Below, piece by piece: positions 1 to 7,572 of a stretch of DNA of 10,121 nt. The stretch comes from Coriobacteriia bacterium (GTDB lineage: Bacteria > Actinomycetota > Coriobacteriia > WRKU01). The position numbers and the translations under genes are program-made. Where the stretch lies: assembly GCA_009784095.1 (NCBI GenBank), contig WRDL01000048.1, positions 1-10,121 on the forward strand, given 5' to 3'. Below the pieces are notes generated by a model. It did no database searches and was not told the origin of the DNA. It saw nothing but the letters and a program-made list of their open reading frames with translations. Positions within the stretch are counted from its first letter, which is position 1, and each line of letters starts with the position of its first letter.

Positions 1-386
1 ACCGTGACCCCCCAAAAGAAGGTATAGACCAAGAGGAGCAAGACGATGATGATCGCCGGGAAGCTCCAGGGCGCGAACGTGCGATAGTCGATCCTTGAGA
101 TGATGAAGGCGAAGGTGGCGCCAATAAAGATAAAGAATAGATTGTTGGCTCCCTCGGCAAAGGAGGCGAGGGTTGCCTGAGCACCCTGCTCAGTGGTGGC
201 TTCGAGCAGTACCGCCTCTGCGCTGGAGGCGGAGACGACCATCACGGCACTGATCCCCACGAGAATGGTCACCGCTAAGATCGCGAGATAGAACGGCGCG
301 ACCCCACCGGCGAACAGTTTTTGTTGGGTGGAGTTGGCGCGCGCCGATCCCGTCGTCGATGCGGAACTATTCTTCGTCTTGGCCAC
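1..386 (-). CDS. ftsW: FtsW, septal SEDS glycosyltransferase, N-terminal part (runs off the left edge)
   Basis: FtsW is a polytopic membrane protein of the SEDS family that polymerises lipid II into glycan strands at the septum, working with the class B penicillin-binding protein FtsI. The first 128 codons are visible. A hydrophilic cytoplasmic tail rich in Ser, Thr and Ala (residues 1-30) is followed by a first membrane span (about 31-53) ending in VMVVSASSAEAV, the usual first-helix signature of FtsW/RodA. A loop, a second span (about 83-96) and the sequence SRIDYRTF, then a third span (about 109-123), follow. The GTG start at 386 lies 17 bases after the murD stop. The frame is open upstream to about 464 but holds no better start, and the ribosome binding site is weak (AGAGAG). 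The assignment rests on the SAS motif and on position after murD, where ftsW normally sits. RodA is the main alternative, made unlikely by context. The catalytic region is outside the window. Confidence 0.88.
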   Translation of the reverse strand, partial: MAKTKNSSASTTGSARANSTQQKLFAGGVAPFYLAILAVTILVGISAVMVVSASSAEAVLLEATTEQGAQATLASFAEGANNLFFIFIGATFAFIISRIDYRTFAPWSFPAIIIVLLLLVYTFFWGVT

Positions 387-403
387 GGCTGCCGCTTCGC
401 TCT

Positions 404-1657
404 CTATTCGGCGTCGAGGTGCTCGGCTGCGAACGCGCAGAATACCTCTCCGCGCTGTTCGAAGTTATCGAATTCATCAAAGGAGGTGCATGCCGGAGAG
501 AGTAAAACGATCGACGCATCCTCTCCGTTCTCATAGACCCACAAGAGCGCATCTCGCATCGTAGCGGTGCGATGCACGCGATCGCGGTAGGTATCATCGA
601 ACGCTTCGGCGATCTCTTCTTGATCCTGTCCGAAGACGACCACTTGGTGTGCGACTTGGGAGGCCGCTGTCGCGAGCGGGTGCATATCGTTTCCCTTATT
701 GCGCCCACCCAGAAGTAGTACCAGGTCCTCGCCCTCGAAAGAGCGCAATGCCTTGAGCGTCGCCTCGGGATTGGTCGCTTTCGAGTCGTTGTACCAATGC
801 GCGCCTTTGACCGATCCGGCGAACTGCAGACGATGCCGTACCGGTTTGAACGATGAGAGGGCCGCATCGATCGCGTCCTCGTCCACTTCGAACCAGCGGG
901 CGATCTCGCGAGCAAACAGCGCGTTCTCGATGTTGTGGACCCCTTTGATCTGCAGCGGAGGCAGTGGGTCGTCGTCCAACCGCGCGACATCGATCGCGCG
1001 CACCAACGCGCCGGAAAGCATCGCTTGTTCATAGATACGGCTGAAATACTCGTTCTGCGCATCGACCAGTACCAGACTGCCCGGATCGAGATTGCGCAAC
1101 ACGTTGCACTTCGCATCAATGTATTCGTCGAGTGTATCGTGCCAGTTCAAATGATCGGGGGTGAGGTTCAGTATCGCCGCGACCGATGGCGAGAAATTAC
1201 GACATGTCTCGAGCTGGAACGAGGAGACCTCGACGACCAGGATGGCATCGGGGCCGACCCCGCCGATCTGTGAGATCGCGGTCGTACCGATATTGCCGAC
1301 CGCATACGCTTCTTGACCACCCTCGTTGAGCAGGTGCGTCGTCAGCGCGGTCGTTGTGGTCTTTCCGTTCGTGCCGGTGATGGCGACCCAACGGTTGCTG
1401 GACTCGCGGTAGGCGAATTCAATCTCGCTGATAAGATCGTCGGTGGCGTTGCGCGCGCTTTTAAACAATGCGGTGTGCGGTGCTATGCCGGGGCTGATGA
1501 TGATCAGATCGAAGGGACCGTCGACCTTATCATCGCCTTCCAACAAGACGAGCTCATCGACGCGATCTTTCTGTGTTTCGAGGTAATCGGCGACTGCGCG
1601 CCCGGTCACCCCCAGACCGACGACCGCGACACGTCCCAAATGTTTCGACTGGCCCAT
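404..1657 (-). CDS. murD: MurD, UDP-N-acetylmuramoyl-L-alanine--D-glutamate ligase
   Basis: This cytoplasmic ATP-dependent ligase adds D-glutamate to UDP-MurNAc-L-Ala, the second amino acid of the peptidoglycan stem peptide. The protein has 417 residues, slightly short for MurD (usually about 440-460), because the N-terminal domain loops are compact. Residues 8-20 form the Rossmann-like UDP-binding start (VAVVGLGVTGR), and SPGI is at 55-58. The ATP-binding P-loop TGTNGKTTT is at 94-102, EVSSFQLE at 143-150 and NLTPDHL at 164-170. Lys183 in the DAK motif is the probable carbamylated lysine. DSKATNP (291-297), GGRNKG (317-322) and SPACTSFDEF (387-396) are C-terminal domain signatures of MurD, the last separating it from MurC, MurE and MurF. 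The ATG start is preceded by AGGGGA at 5-base spacing. The gap from mraY is 42 bases, and ftsW follows after 17 bases, so it is probably in the same operon. Confidence 0.97.
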   Translation of the reverse strand: MGQSKHLGRVAVVGLGVTGRAVADYLETQKDRVDELVLLEGDDKVDGPFDLIIISPGIAPHTALFKSARNATDDLISEIEFAYRESSNRWVAITGTNGKTTTTALTTHLLNEGGQEAYAVGNIGTTAISQIGGVGPDAILVVEVSSFQLETCRNFSPSVAAILNLTPDHLNWHDTLDEYIDAKCNVLRNLDPGSLVLVDAQNEYFSRIYEQAMLSGALVRAIDVARLDDDPLPPLQIKGVHNIENALFAREIARWFEVDEDAIDAALSSFKPVRHRLQFAGSVKGAHWYNDSKATNPEATLKALRSFEGEDLVLLLGGRNKGNDMHPLATAASQVAHQVVVFGQDQEEIAEAFDDTYRDRVHRTATMRDALLWVYENGEDASIVLLSPACTSFDEFDNFEQRGEVFCAFAAEHLDAE

Positions 1658-1699
1658 AGTGATCCCCTAAGCCTCTCTTTGTTGTCTTGAACGGCTCAT

Positions 1700-2812
1700 C
1701 TAGATCCCCAAGCCTCCCTGCTGGAAGAAATATATCGCGAATCCCAGGCCGGCAAGAAGTGCGGTGATAATCCAAAAACGGACCATCACCTTGGTCTCGG
1801 ACCATCCCATCATCTCGAAGTGGTGGTGGATCGGGGCCATCTTGAACACGCGGGTCTTGAATCGTTTGAACCACGCGACCTGTATGACGACCGAGAGTGC
1901 CTCGATCACGAAGATACCTCCGATAATGAGCAGCAGCAACTCGGTCTTGGTGACGGCTGCCAGTGCGGCGATCGCCCCACCCAGTCCGAGTGAGCCGGTA
2001 TCTCCCATAAAGATCTCCGCCGGATGCGCGTTGTACCAAAGAAAGCCGATACAAGCTCCGGAGATCGCGGCTGCGACGATCGCGACCGAGAGATTATCTT
2101 GCGCGAACGCGATCGCGCCGAACACAAGAGTCACGATCGTGACGGTTCCGGCGGCGAGCCCATCGAGTCCATCGGTCAGATTGACCGCGTTACTCATTCC
2201 GATGAGCATGAACGATGCGAACACGATATAGGGCCATGGTATGTAGAGCAGTGTGTCTCCCGCAAGGGGCACTGTCGAGGTGAGCATGTTGAGCGGGATG
2301 TGGATCGTAGTGGCCGGCAACTGCAGGTCGGGCGTGATGCCGACCCAGTTCACCGCAAGCATCGAGAAGACGACCGCGATCAGTATCTGCCCGATGATCT
2401 TGGCGCGCGCGCGTAGACCGAGCGAGCGTTCACGGATCACCTTGGCACGATCATCGATGTAGCCGAGAAGCCCGCATGCCAACGCCGTGCCGATCACAAG
2501 CAACGCGCCGCGTACCATATAGTCATGGTTTTTCAATACCGTGAGCGACGCATTCTGCGCGCTCGGTGAGACGATGTAGACCATCAGCACGAATACGAAC
2601 GTCATGACCGCCAAGATCACGACACCGCCCATGGTGGGAGTCCCCTCCTTGATAAGGTGGCGCTGCGGTCCGTCGACGCGTATCTGCTGACCGATACGAC
2701 GATTCGTCAGAAACGAGATGAACGCCGGCATCGCGAACGCGGCAAGGACCAGCCCGAGCGCGACCGCAAGAAAAACTTGAACGGTAGGAAAGAGTGCGAG
2801 TCTAGTGAGCAT
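1700..2812 (-). CDS. mraY: MraY, phospho-N-acetylmuramoyl-pentapeptide-transferase
   Basis: This integral membrane enzyme transfers phospho-MurNAc-pentapeptide from UDP to undecaprenyl phosphate, giving lipid I, the first membrane step of peptidoglycan synthesis. It has 370 residues and about ten hydrophobic spans. Family signatures in order: GTPTMGGV (57-64), the Asp pair in GYIDDRAK (117-124), NLTDGLDGLAAG (211-222), FMGDTGSLGLGG (268-279) with Asp271, and the histidine cluster in MAPIHHHFE (325-333). The start chosen is the ATG at 2812, which overlaps the last 11 bases of murF and is preceded by GGGGGAG at 6-base spacing. The same frame stays open to 2962, but that extra stretch is basic, unlike any MraY N-terminus, and is simply murF coding read out of frame. 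The overlap implies translational coupling with murF. Confidence 0.97.
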   Translation of the reverse strand: MLTRLALFPTVQVFLAVALGLVLAAFAMPAFISFLTNRRIGQQIRVDGPQRHLIKEGTPTMGGVVILAVMTFVFVLMVYIVSPSAQNASLTVLKNHDYMVRGALLVIGTALACGLLGYIDDRAKVIRERSLGLRARAKIIGQILIAVVFSMLAVNWVGITPDLQLPATTIHIPLNMLTSTVPLAGDTLLYIPWPYIVFASFMLIGMSNAVNLTDGLDGLAAGTVTIVTLVFGAIAFAQDNLSVAIVAAAISGACIGFLWYNAHPAEIFMGDTGSLGLGGAIAALAAVTKTELLLLIIGGIFVIEALSVVIQVAWFKRFKTRVFKMAPIHHHFEMMGWSETKVMVRFWIITALLAGLGFAIYFFQQGGLGI

Positions 2813-4349
2813 CGAGCTCTCCCCCGTTGGCTTGCACACCCTCGAAGAGCGTCTCCTGGTCGAGCGCCTGAAGCGGCTCGGTCGCCTGATCCAGGTTCGG
2901 ATCATGCTCCGAATGTTGCGCATCACCTTCGGCGGGCGGTGGTTCAAGATCGAGCAGCGCATACGCTACACGCTCGAGTTCCATGCCACGCGATGCTTTG
3001 ACCAAGACGCAATCGCCGGCTTCGAGGTATTCTTTGGCTTCCTCTATCATGATATCGAGTTCGATCCAATCGTAAGCCTTTGCCGTCTCGAGCCCGTTTG
3101 CCTGCGCGCCGGCTACCATATCGGCAGCATAGTCACCATAAGCGAACAGTGCATCGATACCGGCGGAGGCGCAGATCCGTCCGACCTTGTAGTGCTCGCC
3201 TGCCGAGATATCTCCCAGCTCGAGCATATCGCCGAGCATACAGACCCGTCGTCCGAAGACTTCCATCGAGGCGAGCGTCCAGATCGCCTGTTCCATCGAA
3301 TTGGGATTGGCGTTGTACGCATCGTTGATGACGATGACCTCGGAGTTATGGTTGATATCTATCTTGAAGCGCATACCGGTCAGACGCGCCTGCGCCAGGC
3401 CTTTCTCGATCATCACCGAAGGGATGCCGAGCTCTTGGGCGACCGCTATGACGAGCAGCGCGTTGGAGAGCTGATGCAACCCGGGCACATTCAGCTCGAT
3501 ATCGAACGTGTCCTTAAGCGACATGACATGCGCACGAGCGCAACCGCTCGAGTCGAGCACCACTTTGGTCGCCATGATCTTTGCATTATCGCTGTCGACC
3601 CCGACCGTCATACAACGGGCGACCGAAATATCCTGGAATTTGTCGGTATAGAATTTGTCGGCCTCGAACACGCCGAGTCCATCTTGGGGAAGCGAGCGCA
3701 GTAGTTCGGCCTTTGCCTCGACGATGTTCTCGAGCGTACCAAGAAGCTCGATGTGGCTGGGACCGACCGAGGTGACGACCCCGATCGAAGGAGAGACGAT
3801 ATCGCACAGTTGCGCGATCTGACCCAGACCCCGCATACCCATCTCGATAATGAGGATATCGTCGTCCTCCGCAGCGCCGAGCACCGTTAAGGGAACACCG
3901 ATCTCGTTGTTCTGATTGCCGTCGGTATAGGCGACTTTGAAGCGTTGTCCCAGCACACACGCCATCATCTCTTTGGTAGAGGTCTTACCGGTCGAGCCGG
4001 TGATACCGACCACCTGGGCGCCGATGATCTCGAGCCACTCGTGCGCGATCTCATGGAGCGCCACGAGCGTGTCCTCGACCAGCACCGCTGCGCAACCTTT
4101 GCGCGTGGCAAGGCCGACGACATGTTCGGCGGCTTCGCGCTTGGAGACCAAGATGAGCGCGGCGCCTTCCTTGATCGCGCGATTCACGTAGTTATGCCCA
4201 TCATCATGCTCTCCCTTGAGCGCGATGAACATACCACCTTCGTTCAGCTTACGTGTGTCGATCGAAGCGCTGGTGACCAGTGTCTCACCATCTCCGTAAA
4301 GGATCTCACCCTCACAGAGTTCAGCTATTTGTGCCACAGTAAGTTTCAC
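2802..4349 (-). CDS. murF: MurF, UDP-N-acetylmuramoyl-tripeptide--D-alanyl-D-alanine ligase, with extra acidic tail
   Basis: This cytoplasmic ATP-dependent ligase adds the D-Ala-D-Ala dipeptide to UDP-MurNAc-tripeptide, completing the soluble pentapeptide precursor. The 515 residues comprise an N-terminal UDP-binding domain (SIDTRKLNEGGMFIALKG, 29-46, then DDGHNY, 49-54), the central ATP domain with ITGSTGKTSTKE (116-127), NQNNEIGVPLT (145-155), EMGMRGLGQI (169-178) and the probable carbamylated Lys213, and the C-terminal domain with NDAYNANPNSM (342-352) and LGDMLELG (372-379). The MurF fold should end near residue 467. The remaining roughly 47 residues are Pro-, Asp-, Glu- and Gln-rich, look unstructured and are unusual for the family. 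The GTG start at 4349 follows the murE stop by 9 bases and has AAGGAAG upstream. The stop overlaps the mraY start. Confidence 0.96.
   Translation of the reverse strand: MKLTVAQIAELCEGEILYGDGETLVTSASIDTRKLNEGGMFIALKGEHDDGHNYVNRAIKEGAALILVSKREAAEHVVGLATRKGCAAVLVEDTLVALHEIAHEWLEIIGAQVVGITGSTGKTSTKEMMACVLGQRFKVAYTDGNQNNEIGVPLTVLGAAEDDDILIIEMGMRGLGQIAQLCDIVSPSIGVVTSVGPSHIELLGTLENIVEAKAELLRSLPQDGLGVFEADKFYTDKFQDISVARCMTVGVDSDNAKIMATKVVLDSSGCARAHVMSLKDTFDIELNVPGLHQLSNALLVIAVAQELGIPSVMIEKGLAQARLTGMRFKIDINHNSEVIVINDAYNANPNSMEQAIWTLASMEVFGRRVCMLGDMLELGDISAGEHYKVGRICASAGIDALFAYGDYAADMVAGAQANGLETAKAYDWIELDIMIEEAKEYLEAGDCVLVKASRGMELERVAYALLDLEPPPAEGDAQHSEHDPNLDQATEPLQALDQETLFEGVQANGGELDAH
2819..2825 (-). 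promoter_or_regulatory. Ribosome binding site of mraY
   Basis: On the minus strand the motif GGGGGAG lies 6 bases before the ATG at 2812, inside the last codons of murF. It decides the mraY start in favour of 2812 over the longer open frame reaching 2962. Confidence 0.75.
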
Positions 4350-4358
4350 GTGTCTTCC

Positions 4359-5633
4359 TTACTCTCGGTTCCGACTTACACGTCCAAGCGCTTCTCGCGC
4401 TACCTGTGTGTCATCGAAGTCTATCGTCTCATCGGCGAATATCTGATAGGTCTCGTGTCCTTTTCCGGCGATCAGTATGGTGTCACCGGCTTGGGCATGA
4501 TCGATCGCACGGTCGATCGCACTGGCGCGGTCGACCTCGCAGGAATAGGCATCGGCGGATGTGCCATCCATGCCTGCCACGATGTCATCGATGATCGCTC
4601 GGGGATCTTCACTGCGCGGATTATCGGTCGTCACGATGATGTGATCGGCACCATCGGCGGCGACCTTTCCCATCAACGGGCGTTTGGTCGTGTCGCGATC
4701 CCCCCCGCATCCGAATACAACGATCAGCTCACCGTCGGTGACATCGCGCAGCGATCCAAGCGCGTGGGCGAGCGCGTCAGGAGTATGCGCGTAATCGACG
4801 AACACATTGATTGGATGCTCGGTCGCTATGCGTTGCAGCCGACCTGCTACCTGTTCAGCCTGCGCAAGCCCGTCTGCAATAGCAACTCCTGCAACACCGA
4901 GCGCGAATGAGCAGCCCGCCGCCAGTAGCGCATTACTCACGTTGTGGTATCCCACCAAGGGGAGGTCGACCGGATACTCGTCGCCATCGATCGTGAGCGT
5001 GAATGAGGTACCTGACACCGATTCTTCGACATGGGAGGCAAAGACACGTGCATCGGAAGCTCCCACGGTGATGAGCTTGCGATCGGGTCGGACAGCCGCG
5101 ATCTTCTCGGCAAGTTCACGCCCCGCGTCACTTTCAATATTTATGACGCTCGCCTCGCTATCGAGATCGAAGAAGAGCCGCTTCTTAGCGGCGAAGTAGT
5201 CGTTCATATCGGTATGGTAGTCAAGATGATCTTGTGTCAGATTCGAGAATGCGGTGACATCGAAGTGGACCGCATCGACACGATGCTGTGCCAAGCCATG
5301 GCTTGAGACCTCCATCGCAACGACCTGGATTCCTTCATCGCGCAACTGCGCGAGCTTTTGCGCGAGCTCAGGCTCGCCCAAGGTCGTGAGTGGAGAATTG
5401 ATCGTACCCAATGCTTGTGAGCGGACGCCGGTAGTGTTCATGATCGACGCGGCAAGGAAGACCGTCGTTGTTTTTCCGTTCGTTCCGGTGACACCGACGA
5501 TGCGCATATCACGCGAGGGGTCGCCATATGACTGCTGCGCAGCAAAAGCACGCGTTATACGCGCGTTCTCATTAGGACTTTCCATGTATATCAGGCTATC
5601 AAAGCGGTGATAGTGGGATGGGTCTACGCACAA
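4359..5633 (-). CDS. murE: MurE, UDP-MurNAc-tripeptide ligase, lacking the N-terminal uridine-binding domain
   Basis: MurE adds the third stem-peptide residue to UDP-MurNAc-L-Ala-D-Glu in the cytoplasm. The ATP and C-terminal domains look intact (numbered from the TTG at 5633): GVTGTNGKTTT (47-57), MEVSSHGLAQHR (107-118), the probable carbamylated Lys150, VDYAHTPDAL (279-288), FGCGGDRDTTKRPLMG (307-322), DNPRSEDP (337-344) and AGKGHETYQ (389-397). DNPR is the meso-diaminopimelate type of substrate motif; lysine-adding MurE usually has DNPA or similar. The protein is only 424 residues at most, against about 480-510 for the family. The first domain, which carries the DSR and DGHDF-type motifs, is missing. 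Homology appears to begin around LIYMESPNEN, the linker before the ATP domain. The start is uncertain: TTG at 5633 or ATG at 5585, neither with a good ribosome binding site, while the frame is open to 5669. It may be a damaged gene or a genuinely short form. Confidence 0.85.
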   Translation of the reverse strand: MCVDPSHYHRFDSLIYMESPNENARITRAFAAQQSYGDPSRDMRIVGVTGTNGKTTTVFLAASIMNTTGVRSQALGTINSPLTTLGEPELAQKLAQLRDEGIQVVAMEVSSHGLAQHRVDAVHFDVTAFSNLTQDHLDYHTDMNDYFAAKKRLFFDLDSEASVINIESDAGRELAEKIAAVRPDRKLITVGASDARVFASHVEESVSGTSFTLTIDGDEYPVDLPLVGYHNVSNALLAAGCSFALGVAGVAIADGLAQAEQVAGRLQRIATEHPINVFVDYAHTPDALAHALGSLRDVTDGELIVVFGCGGDRDTTKRPLMGKVAADGADHIIVTTDNPRSEDPRAIIDDIVAGMDGTSADAYSCEVDRASAIDRAIDHAQAGDTILIAGKGHETYQIFADETIDFDDTQVAREALGRVSRNRE

Positions 5634-5825
5634 AACGTTGGATAACCGAAACCTAGCGAAAATGGGGGCTTAATTGCGCGAGTAAACGCAACAGTGCCAT
5701 TCGGAAGGCAACCTCGTCCTTTATGCATGAGAAGATGCGCCTTTCAGCACACCTTCTTGTTGCGTCTAGCGTCAATCACCGTGACAATAGTGACAATGGG
5801 GCCGGTTCCTTTTGTCACCACCGTA
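5634..5825. other. Intergenic gap between ftsI and murE, 192 bases
   Basis: This is the largest gap inside the cluster, where the neighbouring junctions are 1 to 46 bases. Nearest the ftsI stop it holds the second copy of the hairpin element (5779-5820). Further on, AGGACGAGG lies before an ATG at 5700 that opens a 15-codon frame on the minus strand (ending with TAG at 5653-5655), which starts MALLRLLAQL. I see no convincing sigma-70 promoter: TTGACG near 5777-5772 has no matching -10 box at 16-18 bases. No T-tract follows the hairpin, so it is not an obvious intrinsic terminator. Confidence 0.6.
5779..5820 (-). repeat. Hairpin-forming intergenic element, copy B (upstream of murE)
   Basis: The plus strand matches 9691-9735 along nearly its whole length once two 2-base GA gaps are allowed: both share GTGA(GA)CAATAGTGA(GA)CA and then CGGTTCCT, a variable A/T, TTGTC. 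On the minus strand bases 5812-5820 can pair with 5788-5796 (9 pairs, one G-T), with two further GC pairs inside and a 7-base loop. Two tandem 9-bp units TTGTCACTA and TTGTCACGG lie at 5779-5796. Function is unknown; candidates are a protein operator, an mRNA processing or attenuation structure, or a dispersed genomic repeat. Confidence 0.6.
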
Positions 5826-7571
5826 CTACTCTGACTCGGGAAGGATCGTCGGTTCGATACCCAGGTGCTCGGCGGTAAAGCTGGCGACCGATACGAACGG
5901 GGGTCCGGCGACATACGCGCCGTAGTAGTTCCCTGCAGGCTCATCGAGCATTACGAACACGATTATCTGCGGATCCTCGACCGGGAAGAACCCGATGAAC
6001 GAGCCGACGTATGCATCGGTGTCATACCCTTGTCCGAACGCCGCTTTTTGCGCAGTGCCGGTCTTACCCGCGACCCGGAATCCATCGAGATGGATACCGC
6101 TCCCGGTTCCGTTTATCATGACGTTTTCCATGATCGCGGTCACATCACCGGCGACCTTCGGGGTTATGACCTGTGCGACGGGCCAGTCTCTCTTGAGCCC
6201 CGCGTCTCCCGGCGTCTCCTTGAGCAGGTGCGGAGTTACCAACAGTCCCCCGTTGCCGATCGCAGCGAGCGCGCGAGTCATCATGAGCGGTGAGACCGCC
6301 AACCCTTGTCCGAACGAGTGATTCGACAGCTCGATATCGAGCCATTGATCGGGTTTTGCGATGACCGCGGGAGTCAGTGCGGGAAAATCACTTTCTGAGA
6401 CGGTGGTGAATCCGACTTGCTGATATTGTTTATAGAGCGCCTCGCATCCGATGGTGAAAGCGACCTTGCTCGTCCCCACATTACTCGAGTTCTGCAGTAT
6501 CCATGCCAGATTTGCCTGTGGCCACACATCGTGGGGCGAGTCGTCGCTAACTTCATGGATCCCGACCGTGATCGCAGAAGGTACCTCGAATTCGGTCGCG
6601 GTCGTCACGACTCCTGTTTCAAGCGCGGCGGCCGCGGTGATCGGCTTGAGGGTCGAACCGGGCTCATACAACTCAAGGAGCGCACGATTACGGAACTCCT
6701 CTTCCCTTGCCTTCCCATATTCGTTGAGATCGAATGCGGGATATGAACAGACCGCGAGAAGTTCTCCGGTCTTGACCTCCATCACGATCAGTGCCCCTGC
6801 TTTGGCTTCGCACGCCTCAGCAGCAGCGGCAAGTTCGTTATCGGCGAATGATTGGATGTGATAATCGATGGTCAAGATGAGAGGTTGCCCTGCTTGTGCG
6901 GGGACCTCTTTTTGAACACCTGAGGGAATCAGGTTACCGAACACATCTCGCTCGCTCGTACTCGAGCCCGGCTTCCCCTTGAGAACACCGTCGTAATAGA
7001 GCTCAATGCCCGCTTGTCCATCACCGGTATCAGTACGCACCCAACCCAATGTCTGGGCAGCAGCTGTTCCTGCCGGATAGTAGCGTTGATAATTCAACTC
7101 GAAGACAATGCAGTTCTGCATCTGGATCTTGAACTCGATCTCGGAGTCGGTCGTAGACGGAAGATCATCGATGTAGTCGATCAGCATGTCGCGTTGGTTC
7201 TGTGAGATACCGCGTGCCATGACCGCGTAGTGGGTCGGCGCGATCAGTTCGGCGTAGTAGAAATCCACGCTCCCCTCGAGGACATCTGCGAGCATCTGGG
7301 CGGCGCGTCCCTTCTGGTTGAGATTGACGGGATCAGCGATCACATCATAGACGGTCGATGAGAGCGCAAGCGGAATCCCGTCACGATCGAAGATCCCACC
7401 TCGTTGGGCGGGAGTTGAGTGGGGCATCACACGCGCGTCCTCGGCTTCTTGACGCAGCGCCTTGCCGCGTATCGCCTGTATCCAGATCAAGCGAGTAGCG
7501 GTTATCAGTAATAGCGCACCGAAGAATACCGTCAGCACACGTGCGAGAGTCCAAGAAGCATCTTTTTTCAT
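5826..7571 (-). CDS. ftsI: FtsI-type class B penicillin-binding protein, septal transpeptidase
   Basis: This membrane-anchored DD-transpeptidase cross-links septal peptidoglycan outside the membrane and partners FtsW. It has 581 residues. A short basic cytoplasmic tail and a single signal-anchor helix (about 10-32) are followed by the pedestal domain (RGGIFDRDGIPLA, 57-69; RYYPAGTAAAQTLGWV, 163-178). The transpeptidase domain contains the nucleophile Ser306 in EPGSTLKP (303-310), the SSN triad at 362-364 and KTGT at 503-506, all intact. The protein ends shortly after the transpeptidase domain, with no PASTA repeats, unlike many Firmicutes PBPs at this locus. The ATG at 7571 follows the ftsL stop by one base, and GAGGT at the end of ftsL serves as ribosome binding site, so the two genes are probably translationally coupled. 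It could equally be named pbpB or spoVD-like; the dcw context favours the cell-division role. Confidence 0.95.
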   Translation of the reverse strand: MKKDASWTLARVLTVFFGALLLITATRLIWIQAIRGKALRQEAEDARVMPHSTPAQRGGIFDRDGIPLALSSTVYDVIADPVNLNQKGRAAQMLADVLEGSVDFYYAELIAPTHYAVMARGISQNQRDMLIDYIDDLPSTTDSEIEFKIQMQNCIVFELNYQRYYPAGTAAAQTLGWVRTDTGDGQAGIELYYDGVLKGKPGSSTSERDVFGNLIPSGVQKEVPAQAGQPLILTIDYHIQSFADNELAAAAEACEAKAGALIVMEVKTGELLAVCSYPAFDLNEYGKAREEEFRNRALLELYEPGSTLKPITAAAALETGVVTTATEFEVPSAITVGIHEVSDDSPHDVWPQANLAWILQNSSNVGTSKVAFTIGCEALYKQYQQVGFTTVSESDFPALTPAVIAKPDQWLDIELSNHSFGQGLAVSPLMMTRALAAIGNGGLLVTPHLLKETPGDAGLKRDWPVAQVITPKVAGDVTAIMENVMINGTGSGIHLDGFRVAGKTGTAQKAAFGQGYDTDAYVGSFIGFFPVEDPQIIVFVMLDEPAGNYYGAYVAGPPFVSVASFTAEHLGIEPTILPESE

Positions 7572-7572
7572 G

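Noticed and set aside
2813..2962. N-terminal extension of mraY up to 2962
   Set aside because: It is the out-of-frame reading of the murF tail and is strongly basic; the ATG at 2812 has a good ribosome binding site and gives the normal MraY N-terminus.
2805..3704. Long plus-strand open frame (299 codons) opposite murF
   Set aside because: It is antisense to a complete murF with all catalytic motifs, shows no recognisable domain, and is His/Arg/Asp-rich as expected from the reverse reading of a GC-biased gene.
3945..4910. Plus-strand open frame (321 codons) crossing the murE/murF junction
   Set aside because: It is antisense to two conserved genes, has no ribosome binding site and no family resemblance.
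5779..5820. Hairpin after ftsI as an intrinsic terminator
   Set aside because: There is no run of T after the stem on the minus strand, and the stem is interrupted by mismatches; read as a repeat element instead.
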